DNA of 64,000 bases, taken from NCBI GenBank assembly GCA_047971685.1, contig JBKDZW010000003.1, positions 1 through 64,000 of the forward strand, in the 5' to 3' direction. Position 1 is the stretch's first letter; the number at the start of each line of letters is the position of its first letter. Origin of the DNA: JAJXWB01 sp047971685. GTDB lineage: Bacteria > Pseudomonadota > Alphaproteobacteria > Rhizobiales > Beijerinckiaceae. Shown here in pieces: positions 1 to 9,136 of this stretch. The notes under the pieces are model-generated. The model made no database searches, was not told the origin of the DNA, and worked only from the letters and a program-made list of their open reading frames with translations. The translations under genes were made by a program, and so were the position numbers.

Positions 1-41
1 ACGCCGGACTCTTTGGCCGCCGCGCCGATGGCGACAGTCAT
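1..41 (-). CDS. MerR-family transcriptional regulator, N-terminus only
   Basis: Thirteen complete codons and part of the next read MTVAIGAAAKESGV, the typical opening of the winged helix-turn-helix domain of MerR regulators, which continues in family members into the DNA-recognition helix. The rest lies left of the window. A strong ribosome binding site (AGGAGGG, 46-52) sits four bases before the ATG at 41. The effector cannot be told from this fragment. An imperfect inverted repeat 34 bases upstream may be its operator or leader. Confidence 0.7.
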   Translation of the reverse strand, partial: MTVAIGAAAKESG

Positions 42-74
42 TTTGCCCTCCTGCCATCCCGCCATGTCGGAGCA

Positions 75-112
75 AATTCGGCAAATTCCCATTCGGCTGA
101 TTTGCCCGAATT
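75..112. promoter_or_regulatory. Imperfect inverted repeat upstream of the MerR gene
   Basis: AATTCGGCAAAT at 75-86 is mirrored by ATTTGCCCGAATT at 100-112, with one inserted C. It lies between the MerR-type start codon at 41 and an A/T-rich stretch at 165-200 that could hold the promoter. Position and symmetry suggest an operator or a leader hairpin; no known regulator site is recognised. The rest of 42-361 shows no gene. Confidence 0.4.
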
Positions 113-319
113 CTCAGGTTTATCGCGCGATCGAACGCAAAACCTCTCACACTTTTGCAGAACGCGCTCTAATATTTAAGAAACGGAATTGAAGAAACAA
201 TCAGGGAATGCGCCCGATATGGGGCAAAACTTCCTCGGTTGACGAAGCCTCTACCGCTTCCGCACCGGGGCAGGCGGCGCGCGCAGCGCTTCCAAGCGTC
301 GGCCCCGATAACGCGCTTT

Positions 320-349
320 GCAAAACCTGTCTTGGCAAAACCTGTCTTG
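320..349. repeat. 15-bp tandem duplication
   Basis: Two exact adjacent copies of GCAAAACCTGTCTTG lie in the non-coding stretch between the end of the cox operon and the MerR-type gene. It is one of about a dozen short tandem duplications in this window located between genes. Confidence 0.85.
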
Positions 350-361
350 CATATCTCAGGG

Positions 362-388
362 AAAACTCCGGCGCGCCAGGCGCCGGAG
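362..388 (-). terminator. Intrinsic terminator of the cox-type operon
   Basis: Read on the minus strand, a perfect 9-bp GC stem (CTCCGGCGC, loop CTGGC, GCGCCGGAG) is followed directly by TTTTC. It lies 22 bases beyond the stop codon of the FAD subunit gene, the last gene of the operon. Confidence 0.75.
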
Positions 389-410
389 CATGGGCATTGG
401 GCAAGCGGCC

Positions 411-1196
411 TCAGGCCGCCGCCACCGCGCGTTTCGCCATCACGCCGATCAGATGGGCGCGATATTCGGCCGAGCCGTGGATGTCGCCGTTGAGGCCCGA
501 GGCGGAAGCCTGCAAGCCGTCGAGCGCGGCGGCCGAAAAATTGGCGGCAAGCTTTGCTTCGGCCTCCTTCCAGCGGAACACGCCGTCCGAGCCTGCGCCC
601 GTGATCGTCACGCGCACATCGGCGCCGCGCTTGGCCACGGCGACGCCGACCAGCGCGTAGAGCGAGGCCGGGTTGCGGAACTTTGCGTAGGAGAATTTTT
701 CCGCGTGCGGAAAGTCGAACGCCACGATCAGCTCGCCGTCCTCCAGCGCAGTCGTGAACAGGCCCTGGAAGAAATCGTCGGCCGGGATACGGCGACGGTC
801 GGTGATTATGGTCGCGCCGAGCGCAAGACAGGCGGCAGGATAATCGGCGACCGGATCGTTATTGGCGACCGAACCGCCGATGGTGCCGCGATGGCGGACC
901 TGCGGATCGCCAATGCCGCCGGCAAGCGCCGCAAGGCCGGGAATGGCCTTCTTGACGACATCGGAATCCGCGACTTCCGCATGGCGGCTCATGGCCTTGA
1001 TGGTCAGCACCGAGCCATTGTCGGAAATGCCCTTGAGTTCGGCAACCTTGTTGAGGTCGACGAGATGGCCGGGCATGGCGAGGCGCTGCTTCATCGTGGG
1101 GATGAGCGTGTGGCCGCCGGCGAGGAACTTGCCCTCGCCAACCGATTTCACGGCGTCGGCCACGCTGGTGGCTGCATGATGGGTGAAAGCGTACAT
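411..1196 (-). CDS. coxM: FAD-binding medium subunit of a CO-dehydrogenase-type molybdenum hydroxylase (CoxM-like)
   Basis: A 261-residue protein of the xanthine dehydrogenase/CO dehydrogenase FAD subunit family, which passes electrons from the iron-sulfur subunit through FAD to the acceptor. The two FAD-binding motifs are clear: AGGHTLIP at 26-33 and TIGGSVANNDP at 105-115. The length is slightly under the usual 270-290. The ATG at 1196 has an AGGAG site about nine bases upstream. It is last in a coxG-S-L-M operon, eleven bases after the large-subunit gene, and is followed by a terminator. The S-L-M order is that of form II (CODH-like) enzymes; the substrate may not be CO. Confidence 0.88.
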   Translation of the reverse strand: MYAFTHHAATSVADAVKSVGEGKFLAGGHTLIPTMKQRLAMPGHLVDLNKVAELKGISDNGSVLTIKAMSRHAEVADSDVVKKAIPGLAALAGGIGDPQVRHRGTIGGSVANNDPVADYPAACLALGATIITDRRRIPADDFFQGLFTTALEDGELIVAFDFPHAEKFSYAKFRNPASLYALVGVAVAKRGADVRVTITGAGSDGVFRWKEAEAKLAANFSAAALDGLQASASGLNGDIHGSAEYRAHLIGVMAKRAVAAA

Positions 1197-1207
1197 GAGC
1201 GTTTCTC

Positions 1208-3574
1208 CTATTCGGCGGCCTGCTTGTGGGACGAGGACCGGGCGGCTCTCCAGACCTTTTCCGGCGTAGCGGGCATTGTGATGTTTTCGTGGCCAAGCGC
1301 GTTGGTGATGGCGTTGATGACGGCCGGCGGCGAGGCGATCGCGCCGGCTTCGCCGCAACCCTTGATGCCAAGCGGATTCGAGGGACAGGGCGTGACCGTC
1401 ATGCCGATATTGTAGGACGGCAGATCCTGCGCGCGCGGCATGGTGTAATCCATGAAGCTCGCAGTGATGAGCTGTCCGTCGGAATCGTAGACCGCGCCTT
1501 CCAGCAGCGCCTGGCCGACACCCTGGGCGATGCCGCCATGCACCTGTCCTTCGACGATCATCGGATTGATGACGTTGCCGAAGTCGTCGACCGCCGTCCA
1601 GCGCTCGATGACGATGACGCCGGTCGCGGGATCGATCTCGAGTTCGCAGATGTGGACGCCCGCAGGGAAGGTGAAATTGGTCGGATCCCAGAAGGCGCTT
1701 TCCTTCAGGCCCGGCTCCAGCTCCTGCCCGTTGAACTTGTGGGCGACGTAGGCCTGCAAGGCGATGGAGCCGAAATCGGCTTCCTTGTCGGTGCCCTTGA
1801 CCGAGAACTTGCCGTCCTTGAACTCGATGTCGCCTTCGGAAGCCTCGAGAACATGGGACGCCACTTTCTTGGCCTTGGCCTCGATCTTGTCGAGCGCCTT
1901 GGCGATGGCCGACATGCCGACCGCGCCGGAACGCGAACCGTAGGTGCCCATGCCCATCTGCACCTTGTCGGTGTCGCCGTGGACGATGGAAACGTTCTCG
2001 ATCGGAATGCCGAGGCGCGCAGAAACGAGCTGGGCGAATGTCGTCTCGTGGCCCTGGCCGTGCGAATGCGAGCCCGTCAGAATCTCGACCGTCCCGATCG
2101 GATTGACGCGCACTTCCGCCGATTCCCACAGGCCGACGCCGGCGCCGAGCGAACCGACGGCCGCAGACGGCGCAATGCCGCAGGCCTCGATATAGGCGGA
2201 ATAGCCGAGGCCGCGCAGCTTGCCCCTGGAGGCGCTGGCCGCCTTTCTGGCCGCAAAGCCCGCCGTATCGTGCATCTGCTGCGCCTTGGCGAGCGAAGCC
2301 TCGTAATCGCCGGTGTCGTAAGCCATGATGACCGGCGTCTGATGCGGGAATTGCTTGACGAAGTTCTGGCGGCGGAAATCGGCGGGATCCTTGCCGAGTT
2401 CACGCGCGGCCACTTCAAGCAGACGCTCGATCACGAAGGTCGCTTCCGGACGGCCGGCGCCACGATAGGCGTCGACCGGCGCGGTCTTGGTGTAGACCGC
2501 CTCCACCTCGACGTAGATCGCAGGGATATCGTACTGGCCCGACAGAAGCGGCGCGTAGAGATAGGTCGGCACCGAGGAGGCGAATGTCGAGAGATAGGCG
2601 CCCATGTTGGCGCGGGTCTTGACGCGCACCGCAGTGATCTTGCCGTTCTCGTCCATGGCCATTTCGGCATGGGTGGCGTGGTCGCGGCCATGGGCGTCCG
2701 ACAGGAAGGCCTCGGTGCGGTCGGCCGTCCATTTCACGGGACGGTTGACCTTGCGGGCCGCCCAGACACAGACGGTTTCTTCCGCATAGATGAAGATCTT
2801 CGAGCCGAAGCCGCCGCCGACGTCGGGCGCGATCACACGAAACTTGTTTTCCGGCGCAAGGCCGATGAAGGCCGAGAGCACGAGGCGGGCGACATGCGGG
2901 TTCTGGCTCGTGGTGTAGAGGGTGAGCGAATCCGCGCCCATATCGTATTCGCCAACCGCCGCGCGCGGCTCCATCGCGTTCGGGATGAGGCGATTGTTGA
3001 CGATGTCGAGCCTGGTGACGTGCCTGGCCTTGGCGAAGGCGGCTTCCGTGCCTGCCTTGTCGCCGAGCTCCCAGTCGAAAAACTGGTTGTCGGGCGCCTC
3101 GTCGTGGACGGCGGTCGCGCCGGGCTTGCGGGCGGACGCCATATCGGCGACGGCGGGAAGAACGTCATAGTCGACGACGATGAGTTCGGAGGCGTCGCGC
3201 GCCTGCGCCAGCGTTTCGGCGATGACGACAGCGACATGATCGCCGACATAGCGCACCTTGCCCTGCGCGAGCACGGGATGGGCGCCGGCGCGCATCGGCG
3301 AGCCGTCCTTGTTGGAGATCGCCCAGCCGCAGATCAGTCCGCCGACCTTGTCGGCGGCCACATCGTCGCCGGTGAAGATCGCCACGACGCCCGGCGCCGC
3401 AGAGGCTGCCTTGAGGTCGATCGACTTGATCCTCGCATGCGCATGCGGCGAACGCAGGAAATAGGCGTGCGCTTGTCCGGGACGGTTGATGTCGTCCACA
3501 TAGCGGCCCTGCCCCGTGATGAAGCGAAAATCCTCCTTGCGGCGCACGGGGGCGCCGATACCTGTGCCGGTCAT
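1208..3574 (-). CDS. coxL: Molybdopterin-binding large subunit, form II CO-dehydrogenase-like
   Basis: This 788-residue protein matches the catalytic large subunit of the xanthine dehydrogenase family in length and motifs: GGGFG near 252-256 and the active-site glutamate in KGCGEAG near 738-744. The active-site loop reads AYRGAGR (369-375). That is the signature of form II enzymes; proven form I CO dehydrogenases have AYRCSFR, whose cysteine carries the Cu-Mo cluster. The true substrate is therefore uncertain: slow CO oxidation is possible, but an aldehyde or N-heterocycle is equally so. The molybdenum cofactor would require the moa pathway, of which moaA lies at 45 kb. The gene sits between coxS and coxM in one operon. 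Confidence 0.9.
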   Translation of the reverse strand: MTGTGIGAPVRRKEDFRFITGQGRYVDDINRPGQAHAYFLRSPHAHARIKSIDLKAASAAPGVVAIFTGDDVAADKVGGLICGWAISNKDGSPMRAGAHPVLAQGKVRYVGDHVAVVIAETLAQARDASELIVVDYDVLPAVADMASARKPGATAVHDEAPDNQFFDWELGDKAGTEAAFAKARHVTRLDIVNNRLIPNAMEPRAAVGEYDMGADSLTLYTTSQNPHVARLVLSAFIGLAPENKFRVIAPDVGGGFGSKIFIYAEETVCVWAARKVNRPVKWTADRTEAFLSDAHGRDHATHAEMAMDENGKITAVRVKTRANMGAYLSTFASSVPTYLYAPLLSGQYDIPAIYVEVEAVYTKTAPVDAYRGAGRPEATFVIERLLEVAARELGKDPADFRRQNFVKQFPHQTPVIMAYDTGDYEASLAKAQQMHDTAGFAARKAASASRGKLRGLGYSAYIEACGIAPSAAVGSLGAGVGLWESAEVRVNPIGTVEILTGSHSHGQGHETTFAQLVSARLGIPIENVSIVHGDTDKVQMGMGTYGSRSGAVGMSAIAKALDKIEAKAKKVASHVLEASEGDIEFKDGKFSVKGTDKEADFGSIALQAYVAHKFNGQELEPGLKESAFWDPTNFTFPAGVHICELEIDPATGVIVIERWTAVDDFGNVINPMIVEGQVHGGIAQGVGQALLEGAVYDSDGQLITASFMDYTMPRAQDLPSYNIGMTVTPCPSNPLGIKGCGEAGAIASPPAVINAITNALGHENITMPATPEKVWRAARSSSHKQAAE

Positions 3575-3595
3575 GCTGCTTCCTCCCGAAGGCGT

Positions 3596-4084
<489 letters not shown>

Positions 4085-4089
4085 GTGCC

Positions 4090-4656
4090 TTACCTCCAAA
4101 GACCCAGGAACCAGGCGATAAGCCGCTGAAGCAGCCCTTTCGCCTCCTGTTGCTGCGTTTGCGCAGCGTTTTGCGCAACCGGCCCGCCGACCTGCTGCCC
4201 GTCGCCTTGCTGTCTGGCGACGGCGGCGGCGAAATCGCTGAAGAACTGGTCGGCCATCTTCTTGGCGACGCCATCGATGAGACGCGCGCCAAGCTGGGCG
4301 AGCTTGCCGCCGACCTGCGCCTCGACATCATAGGACAGCTTCGTTCCCTCGGGAATCTCGGTGAGCCTGACCGTCGCGCCGCCCTTGGCGAAGCCCGCAA
4401 CGCCGCCCTCGCCCTCGCCGGAAATGCGATAGCCGTTGGGCGGATCGAGATCGAGCAGATCGACCTTGCCCTTGAAGGTTGCGGAGACCGGACCGACCTT
4501 GACCTTGGCGACCGCCTGAAGCGAATTCTCGCCTACGCGCTCAAGGCTCTCACAGCCGGGAATGCATGATTTCAAAACCTCGGGATCGTTGAGCGCTTCC
4601 CACACGACCTGTCTGGTCGCAGGAAGGTCGACTTCCCCCGTCATCGTCATCGCCAT
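4090..4656 (-). CDS. coxG: CoxG-like SRPBCC-fold protein
   Basis: A 188-residue protein of the CO dehydrogenase subunit G family (SRPBCC lipid/ligand-binding fold). Residues 1-150 carry the family pattern, including LPATRQVVWEAL near 11-22 and a CIPGCE motif near 36. A Gln-rich linker follows, and then a hydrophobic, Trp-containing tail (LIAWFLGLW) that could bind the membrane. In Oligotropha, CoxG has been linked to membrane attachment of CO dehydrogenase, which fits this tail. It is first in the operon, with AGGAGG before its ATG, and ends just before the coxS start. The 186 bases upstream to nadE should hold the promoter. Confidence 0.88.
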   Translation of the reverse strand: MAMTMTGEVDLPATRQVVWEALNDPEVLKSCIPGCESLERVGENSLQAVAKVKVGPVSATFKGKVDLLDLDPPNGYRISGEGEGGVAGFAKGGATVRLTEIPEGTKLSYDVEAQVGGKLAQLGARLIDGVAKKMADQFFSDFAAAVARQQGDGQQVGGPVAQNAAQTQQQEAKGLLQRLIAWFLGLWR

Positions 4657-4842
4657 AAGGCGTCCTCCTGTGGGGCTTTCCGGACGAAACCCGCTGGCGC
4701 CAATTTCGCATCCGCGGCCTTTTTCGTGCAGTCATTCAATCTTCTGAGCAAGCCCTCCATCATCGTAATTGAGAGCACTATCGCGGCCCGGTCAAGGCAA
4801 GGAAGCATGCGAACGACCGGAACCGGCGCCTGAGGCAAGCCT

Positions 4843-6909
4843 TCAGGGAATCCGCTCGAGATCGGCGAGCCACGCGACTGCGCTCGAGTCGGAGGGCGCA
4901 CGCCAGTCGCCGCGCGGCGACAGCGCGCCGCCCGAGGAAACTTTCGGCCCATTGGGCATGGCCGAGCGCTTGAACTGGCTGGTCTCGAAAAAACGCCGCA
5001 GAAACACGCCCAGCCATTTCTTGATGGCGGCAAGATCGTAAGCGATTTTCTTGTCGGCCGGAATATTGGGCGGCCAGGCGCCCCTGTCCGCCTCGCTCCA
5101 GGCGCGCCAGGCCAGGAAGGCGACCTTTCGCGGAGCAAAGCCGTAGCGCGTGATCCAGTACAGATTGAAATCCTGAAGCGCATAAGGACCGACGAAATTC
5201 TCCGTCAATTGCGCGGGCGCGTGATTGGCGCCGTCGCCTGGTACGAGTTCGGGCGAAATCTCGGTCGCCAATATGCCTTCGAGCACGCCGGCGACATCCG
5301 CGCCGAACCGGCGGTCGGCGGCGCACCAGCGGATGAGATGCTGGATCAGCGTTTTCGGCACGGAAGCGTTGACGTTGTAGTGGGCCATCTGATCGCCCAC
5401 GCCGTAGGTGCACCAGCCAAGCGCCAGTTCCGAGAGATCGCCGGTGCCAAGCACGATGGCCCCATGTTGATTGGCCAGCCGGAACAGAAGCGACGTACGG
5501 GCGCCGGCCTGCACGTTCTCGAACGTCGTGTCATAGACTTTTTCCCCGCGCGCGGCGGGATGGTCGAGATCGGCCAGCATCTGTTTGCAGGCCGGCGTCA
5601 TGTCTATTTCCTGCGCGCTCACGCCAAGCGCGCGCATCAGCGCCCAGGCCGCGCTCCTGGTTTTGTCCGAAGTCGCGAAAGCCGGCAGCGTATAGGCGAG
5701 AATGTTCTGGCGCGGCAGGCCGAGCTGATCGAAAGCCGTGCAGGCGACAAGCAGGGCCTGCGTCGAATCGAGGCCGCCCGACACGCCGATGACGATTTTT
5801 CGGCTTCTGGCGCCTTCGAGCCGCTGGCGCAATCCGTGCGCCTGGATGTTGAAGGCCTCGTAGCAGAGTTCGGCCAGCCGCGAATCATCGTCGGGCACAT
5901 AGGGAAAACGCGCAATTTTTCGCGCAAAGCCGATATCGCGGTCGAGCGGCGGCGCGAGATCGAAGACGATCGTGCGGAACGGATCGCCGCCTTCGAGATC
6001 GACGCAATCGCCGAACGTGCCCTGGCGCATGCGCTCGGCGTTCATGCGTTCGAGATCGACATCGGCCGCGACAATCTGCGGCGCGCCCGCAAAACGCGGA
6101 GCTTCCGCAAGTTTCTCGCCGTTCTCGTAAATCGTCGCCTGTCCGTCCCAGGCCAGATCGGTCGTCGATTCGCCCTGCCCCGCCGCCGAATAGAGATAGG
6201 CGACAAGGCAGCGCGCCGAATGGGCCTTGCACAGGAGATCGCGGTAATCGGCCTTGCCGACGAGCGCATTGGAGGCCGAGAGATTGGCGATGACGGTCGC
6301 GCCCGCCAATGCCGCGCGGGTCGAGGGCGGGACCGGCGTCCACACGTCCTCGCAGATTTCGACGCCGAGCGTGAAATCCGCGACATCGCGCGCGCGAAAA
6401 AGCAGATCCGTCCCGAAGGGGGCGGCATGGCCGGCCACCTCGATTTCCTCGGCCGCAACAAAAGCGCCGGAGGCGAAATGGCGGCGCTCGTAAAATTCCC
6501 GGTAATTAGGCAGATAGGTCTTGGGAACGACGCCAAGCAGGCGGCCGCGATGGATGACGAGCGCGCAATTGTAGAGCCGCCCGCGCCAGCGCAGGGGCGC
6601 GCCGGCCGCCACCACCGGCATGAGACCGGCGGTCGCCGCGATCAGCCGCGCCGCCTCGCTCTCCACCGCTTCCAGAAGGCGGGATTGATGCAGGAGGTCG
6701 TCGATGGCGTAGGCCGAGAGCCCCAGTTCCGGCAGGACCAGCAGGGCGGCCGATTTTTCGTGCGCTGCACGCGCCAGTTCTATCGCGCGGTCGCAATTGA
6801 AAACGGGATCGGCCACGCGCGTCTCGGGCGCGCCGACGCAGACACGCGCAAAGCCGTGCGAATAAATCGAATGGAACGAAGCGGGCGAACCGCTGCCAGG
6901 AGACGTCAT
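4843..6909 (-). CDS. nadE: Glutamine-dependent NAD+ synthetase
   Basis: A 688-residue two-domain enzyme making NAD+ from deamido-NAD+, ATP and glutamine. The N-terminal nitrilase-type amidase has the E61-K130-C186 triad (LPELGLS, VVPKTYLPN, GVEICEDVW). The C-terminal ATP pyrophosphatase domain has the PP-loop SGGLDS at 377-382. The length is normal for the bacterial glutaminase-fused form. The frame stays open a further 49 codons upstream, but the ATG at 6909 gives the expected N-terminus and avoids overlapping the divergent gene at 6997. It reads toward the cox operon with a 186-base gap, so it is probably a separate unit. Confidence 0.93.
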   Translation of the reverse strand: MTSPGSGSPASFHSIYSHGFARVCVGAPETRVADPVFNCDRAIELARAAHEKSAALLVLPELGLSAYAIDDLLHQSRLLEAVESEAARLIAATAGLMPVVAAGAPLRWRGRLYNCALVIHRGRLLGVVPKTYLPNYREFYERRHFASGAFVAAEEIEVAGHAAPFGTDLLFRARDVADFTLGVEICEDVWTPVPPSTRAALAGATVIANLSASNALVGKADYRDLLCKAHSARCLVAYLYSAAGQGESTTDLAWDGQATIYENGEKLAEAPRFAGAPQIVAADVDLERMNAERMRQGTFGDCVDLEGGDPFRTIVFDLAPPLDRDIGFARKIARFPYVPDDDSRLAELCYEAFNIQAHGLRQRLEGARSRKIVIGVSGGLDSTQALLVACTAFDQLGLPRQNILAYTLPAFATSDKTRSAAWALMRALGVSAQEIDMTPACKQMLADLDHPAARGEKVYDTTFENVQAGARTSLLFRLANQHGAIVLGTGDLSELALGWCTYGVGDQMAHYNVNASVPKTLIQHLIRWCAADRRFGADVAGVLEGILATEISPELVPGDGANHAPAQLTENFVGPYALQDFNLYWITRYGFAPRKVAFLAWRAWSEADRGAWPPNIPADKKIAYDLAAIKKWLGVFLRRFFETSQFKRSAMPNGPKVSSGGALSPRGDWRAPSDSSAVAWLADLERIP

Positions 6910-6996
6910 GGGGCCACAATAGCCTGTTTGGAGCCGGCGAACAGAGACGCCGCATTTATGGTCAACGCCGCCCCGTGCAAGCGCGTATGATGGCCC

Positions 6997-7470
6997 ATGC
7001 GCCTTTCCGACCTTCTGGCCGCGCGCGGCCTCGACCCCGCCGCGATGCTCGCCCACCGCAACACGCTCGACCCGCGCGATGCGAGCGCGGACGCGCCCTC
7101 CATCGAGGCGTTAGCCCGGTCCGGCCACGATCTCGTCTACGAGCGCATGCAGAACGGGCGCGCCTTTGGCGAGGAGGCGCAGGTTCTGTCGTTTCGCGGC
7201 CTGGCGGGCGGGCGCGGGATTCTGGCGGGCTACCGGCGCCTCGTCGCGCGCCGCCCCGGCATAGCGCCGGGCGATATCGTTTACGATTACGATGTCGCCC
7301 ATCTCCTGCACGATTTCATTTCCCGCGCGAAAAATCCGGTCTTCTACGATTGTTTTGCGCTCGACGGGCTCGACGATCTGGTCGGGCGCCTCGTCGTGCG
7401 ATGGCCCAAGCCTTACATGCTCAAGCGGCTTTGCGCAGACAATCCGGGAATCGCCGTGCAGGAAAACTGA
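6997..7470 (+). CDS. Small protein resembling the N-terminal domain of GIY-YIG-type proteins (tentative)
   Basis: A 157-residue soluble protein, divergent from nadE and nearly touching the convergent DUF4405 gene. It opens MRLSDLLAARGLDP, has RNGRAFGEE-like and AGYRRL segments, and ends in GRLVVRWPKPYMLKR. This order resembles the domain that precedes the nuclease in some alphaproteobacterial GIY-YIG family proteins (fixed arrangement ...RLVIxWGxGxRxWVQRA at the end), but no GIY-YIG domain follows. The resemblance is by eye and weak. No signal peptide or membrane segment is seen. Function unknown. Confidence 0.6.
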   Translation: MRLSDLLAARGLDPAAMLAHRNTLDPRDASADAPSIEALARSGHDLVYERMQNGRAFGEEAQVLSFRGLAGGRGILAGYRRLVARRPGIAPGDIVYDYDVAHLLHDFISRAKNPVFYDCFALDGLDDLVGRLVVRWPKPYMLKRLCADNPGIAVQEN

Positions 7471-7475
7471 GCCCG

Positions 7476-7973
7476 TCAGCCTCCCCCGAATATCGCGCGA
7501 ACCGCCTTGCCTTGAAGCGCGCGGTCGTCCTTGACGATGCTGGCGACGCTGGCCTGCGCATGGGGCAGGACGATGCCGGCGCGGGCAAGATCGTCGATCA
7601 GCGTCTCCGCGGACTTGCCGGCGACCGGCGCAATGGAGGCGAGCGGCGCGCTTATGACGGCGCGCATGGCCATGACGGGCGGAGAAGCCTGCCGCTTGGC
7701 GCCGGGCGGCGTGATGAAGGTGAGCGCCAGAACGACAGTGCAGGCCCCCATCAGGCCTCGCGCGAGATTGCTGGAGAGAAAATAGCGCTTGAAGGCGAAC
7801 CAATTGGCCACGACATGCGCGAACACGCCGGCGATCATGGCCCAACCCAGCCATTCATGGGCGAGCTTGTTGAAGCCGATGTCGCGATGAAAGAACATCA
7901 AGACGCCTGTCACCGCCATGATGGCGAATATTCCGACAGTCAGAGGCGTGGCCCATTCGCGTGAAATTTTCAC
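7476..7973 (-). CDS. DUF4405-type membrane protein
   Basis: A 165-residue inner-membrane protein. The first half has three hydrophobic segments (about 9-27, 38-62 and 74-92) with histidines in FFHRDIG, LAHEWLG and FAHVVANW, the layout of the DUF4405 cytochrome b-like family, where they probably bind haem. The C-terminal part (about 115-165) looks like a small helical domain of the DUF1858/DUF4405-tail kind (LIDDLARAGI...KAVRAIFG). It would act in membrane electron transfer; the partner is unknown. It stands alone between convergent and divergent neighbours. Confidence 0.75.
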   Translation of the reverse strand: MKISREWATPLTVGIFAIMAVTGVLMFFHRDIGFNKLAHEWLGWAMIAGVFAHVVANWFAFKRYFLSSNLARGLMGACTVVLALTFITPPGAKRQASPPVMAMRAVISAPLASIAPVAGKSAETLIDDLARAGIVLPHAQASVASIVKDDRALQGKAVRAIFGGG

Positions 7974-8039
7974 TTTCTGTTCCTTCGGGTTCCAGCCTAT
8001 GGCGCTATCGCTGGCTCATGCCGTGAGGTAAATGGCGTT

Positions 8040-8067
8040 TACGATACAAACATTACGATACAAACAT
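8040..8067. repeat. 14-bp tandem duplication
   Basis: Two exact copies of TACGATACAAACAT lie upstream of the DUF4405 gene. The adjoining stretch 8107-8172 is a degenerate run of TTGCGTTGC/CTCGCGC words, with no gene between 7974 and 8190. Confidence 0.8.
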
Positions 8068-8190
8068 GGCGACAGTGACGAATTGAGTGAAATCAAAACG
8101 AAACGCGGCTTGCGTTGCCGCTGCTCGCGCCTGGTTGCCGTTGCTTGCGCTTGCGTTGCTCGCGCGCCCTGCTTTTCGCACTGATCGTTT

Positions 8191-8970
8191 TCAGTCCTGC
8201 CAGGAAGTGCTTTTGTCCGCAGCGGCGATCTTGTTCCAGGTCTCCTGCGCCGAATTTGCGAAGTCGATGACGCGCATGTCCTGCGGGCCGATCACGCCAT
8301 CGCGCAACATGCGCTCGAAATTGACGACATCGCGCCAATATTCCTCGTCGTACAGGATGATCGGTATATCGCGCCCCTTGCCGGTCTGGCGGAGCGTGAC
8401 GACCTCGAACAATTCGTCGAGCGTTCCAAAGCCGCCGGGAAAAGCCACAAGCGCATTGGCGCGCATGGCCAGATGCATCTTGCGCATCGCGAAATAATGA
8501 AAGCGGAATGTAAGGTCCGGCGTCGTCCAGGGATTGGGCGCCTGTTCGTGCGGCAATGTGATGTTGAATCCTATGCTGGGCGCGCCGACGTCGTGGGCGC
8601 CGCGATTGGCCGCCTCCATCAGGCCCGGACCGCCGCCGGTCGCAATAACGTTTTCGCATCCGCAACCGGCGCTCGCGCGGATGGCGCCGCCTTCGAGGGA
8701 GGCGATGCGTCCGAATTCGCGGGCGCCGGCATACCAGGCGGCGTGGCGCGGCGGCCCGTCTTCGCGCACACGCGCGGAGCCGAAGCAGACGAGAGTGGAA
8801 TTAACCTTCCAGTCGGACAGGATTTCGTCGGCTTTTTCATATTCGAGCTGGAACCGCAGGCCGCGCTGGCGCGTGCTCAGCAGAAAATCCTGATCGAGCG
8901 CGGGAAGACGATAGGAGGGCGAGGCAAGCTGCGCTGCGCTCGAAGGGCGTTGGTTGTCCGATTTCGTCAT
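8191..8970 (-). CDS. LOG-family (lysine decarboxylase-like) nucleotide hydrolase
   Basis: A 259-residue Rossmann-like protein of the LOG/TIGR00730 family, whose characterised members cleave nucleoside monophosphates, including cytokinin ribotides, at the N-glycosidic bond. It has both hallmark motifs: GGGPGLMEAANRGA and PGGFGTLDELFE. It is the longer form (about 260 residues), with an N-terminal extension absent in the second LOG protein of this window (21078-21683). The ATG at 8970 follows AGGTGG. The frame is also open through the upstream 15-bp repeat array, so a longer product cannot be excluded. Natural substrate unknown. Confidence 0.88.
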   Translation of the reverse strand: MTKSDNQRPSSAAQLASPSYRLPALDQDFLLSTRQRGLRFQLEYEKADEILSDWKVNSTLVCFGSARVREDGPPRHAAWYAGAREFGRIASLEGGAIRASAGCGCENVIATGGGPGLMEAANRGAHDVGAPSIGFNITLPHEQAPNPWTTPDLTFRFHYFAMRKMHLAMRANALVAFPGGFGTLDELFEVVTLRQTGKGRDIPIILYDEEYWRDVVNFERMLRDGVIGPQDMRVIDFANSAQETWNKIAAADKSTSWQD

Positions 8971-8992
8971 GCTTCCACCTGCTCGCAACGGT

Positions 8993-9060
8993 GCGCTTGC
9001 AACGGGCGCGCTTGCAACGGGCGCGCTTGCAACGGGCGCGCTTGCAACGGGCGCGCTTGC
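8993..9060. repeat. 15-bp tandem array, 4.5 copies
   Basis: Four perfect copies of GCGCTTGCAACGGGC plus a half copy lie between the divergent LOG and YjbQ genes. Because 15 is a multiple of three, the array is open in the frame of both flanking genes: it would read as ALATG repeats toward yjbQ and ASAPV repeats toward the LOG gene. Both genes have better start sites downstream of it. Confidence 0.95.
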
Positions 9061-9136
9061 GGCCCCGCGCCGTCCGATCTCTTTCACTCCGGCTATAATG
9101 CGGGATTCGCGCATCGTCCCAAACCCGAGGCCCTCC

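Noticed and set aside
1208..3574. Calling the large subunit a proven (form I) CO dehydrogenase.
   Set aside because: The active-site loop is AYRGAGR, lacking the cysteine of AYRCSFR; it is form II.
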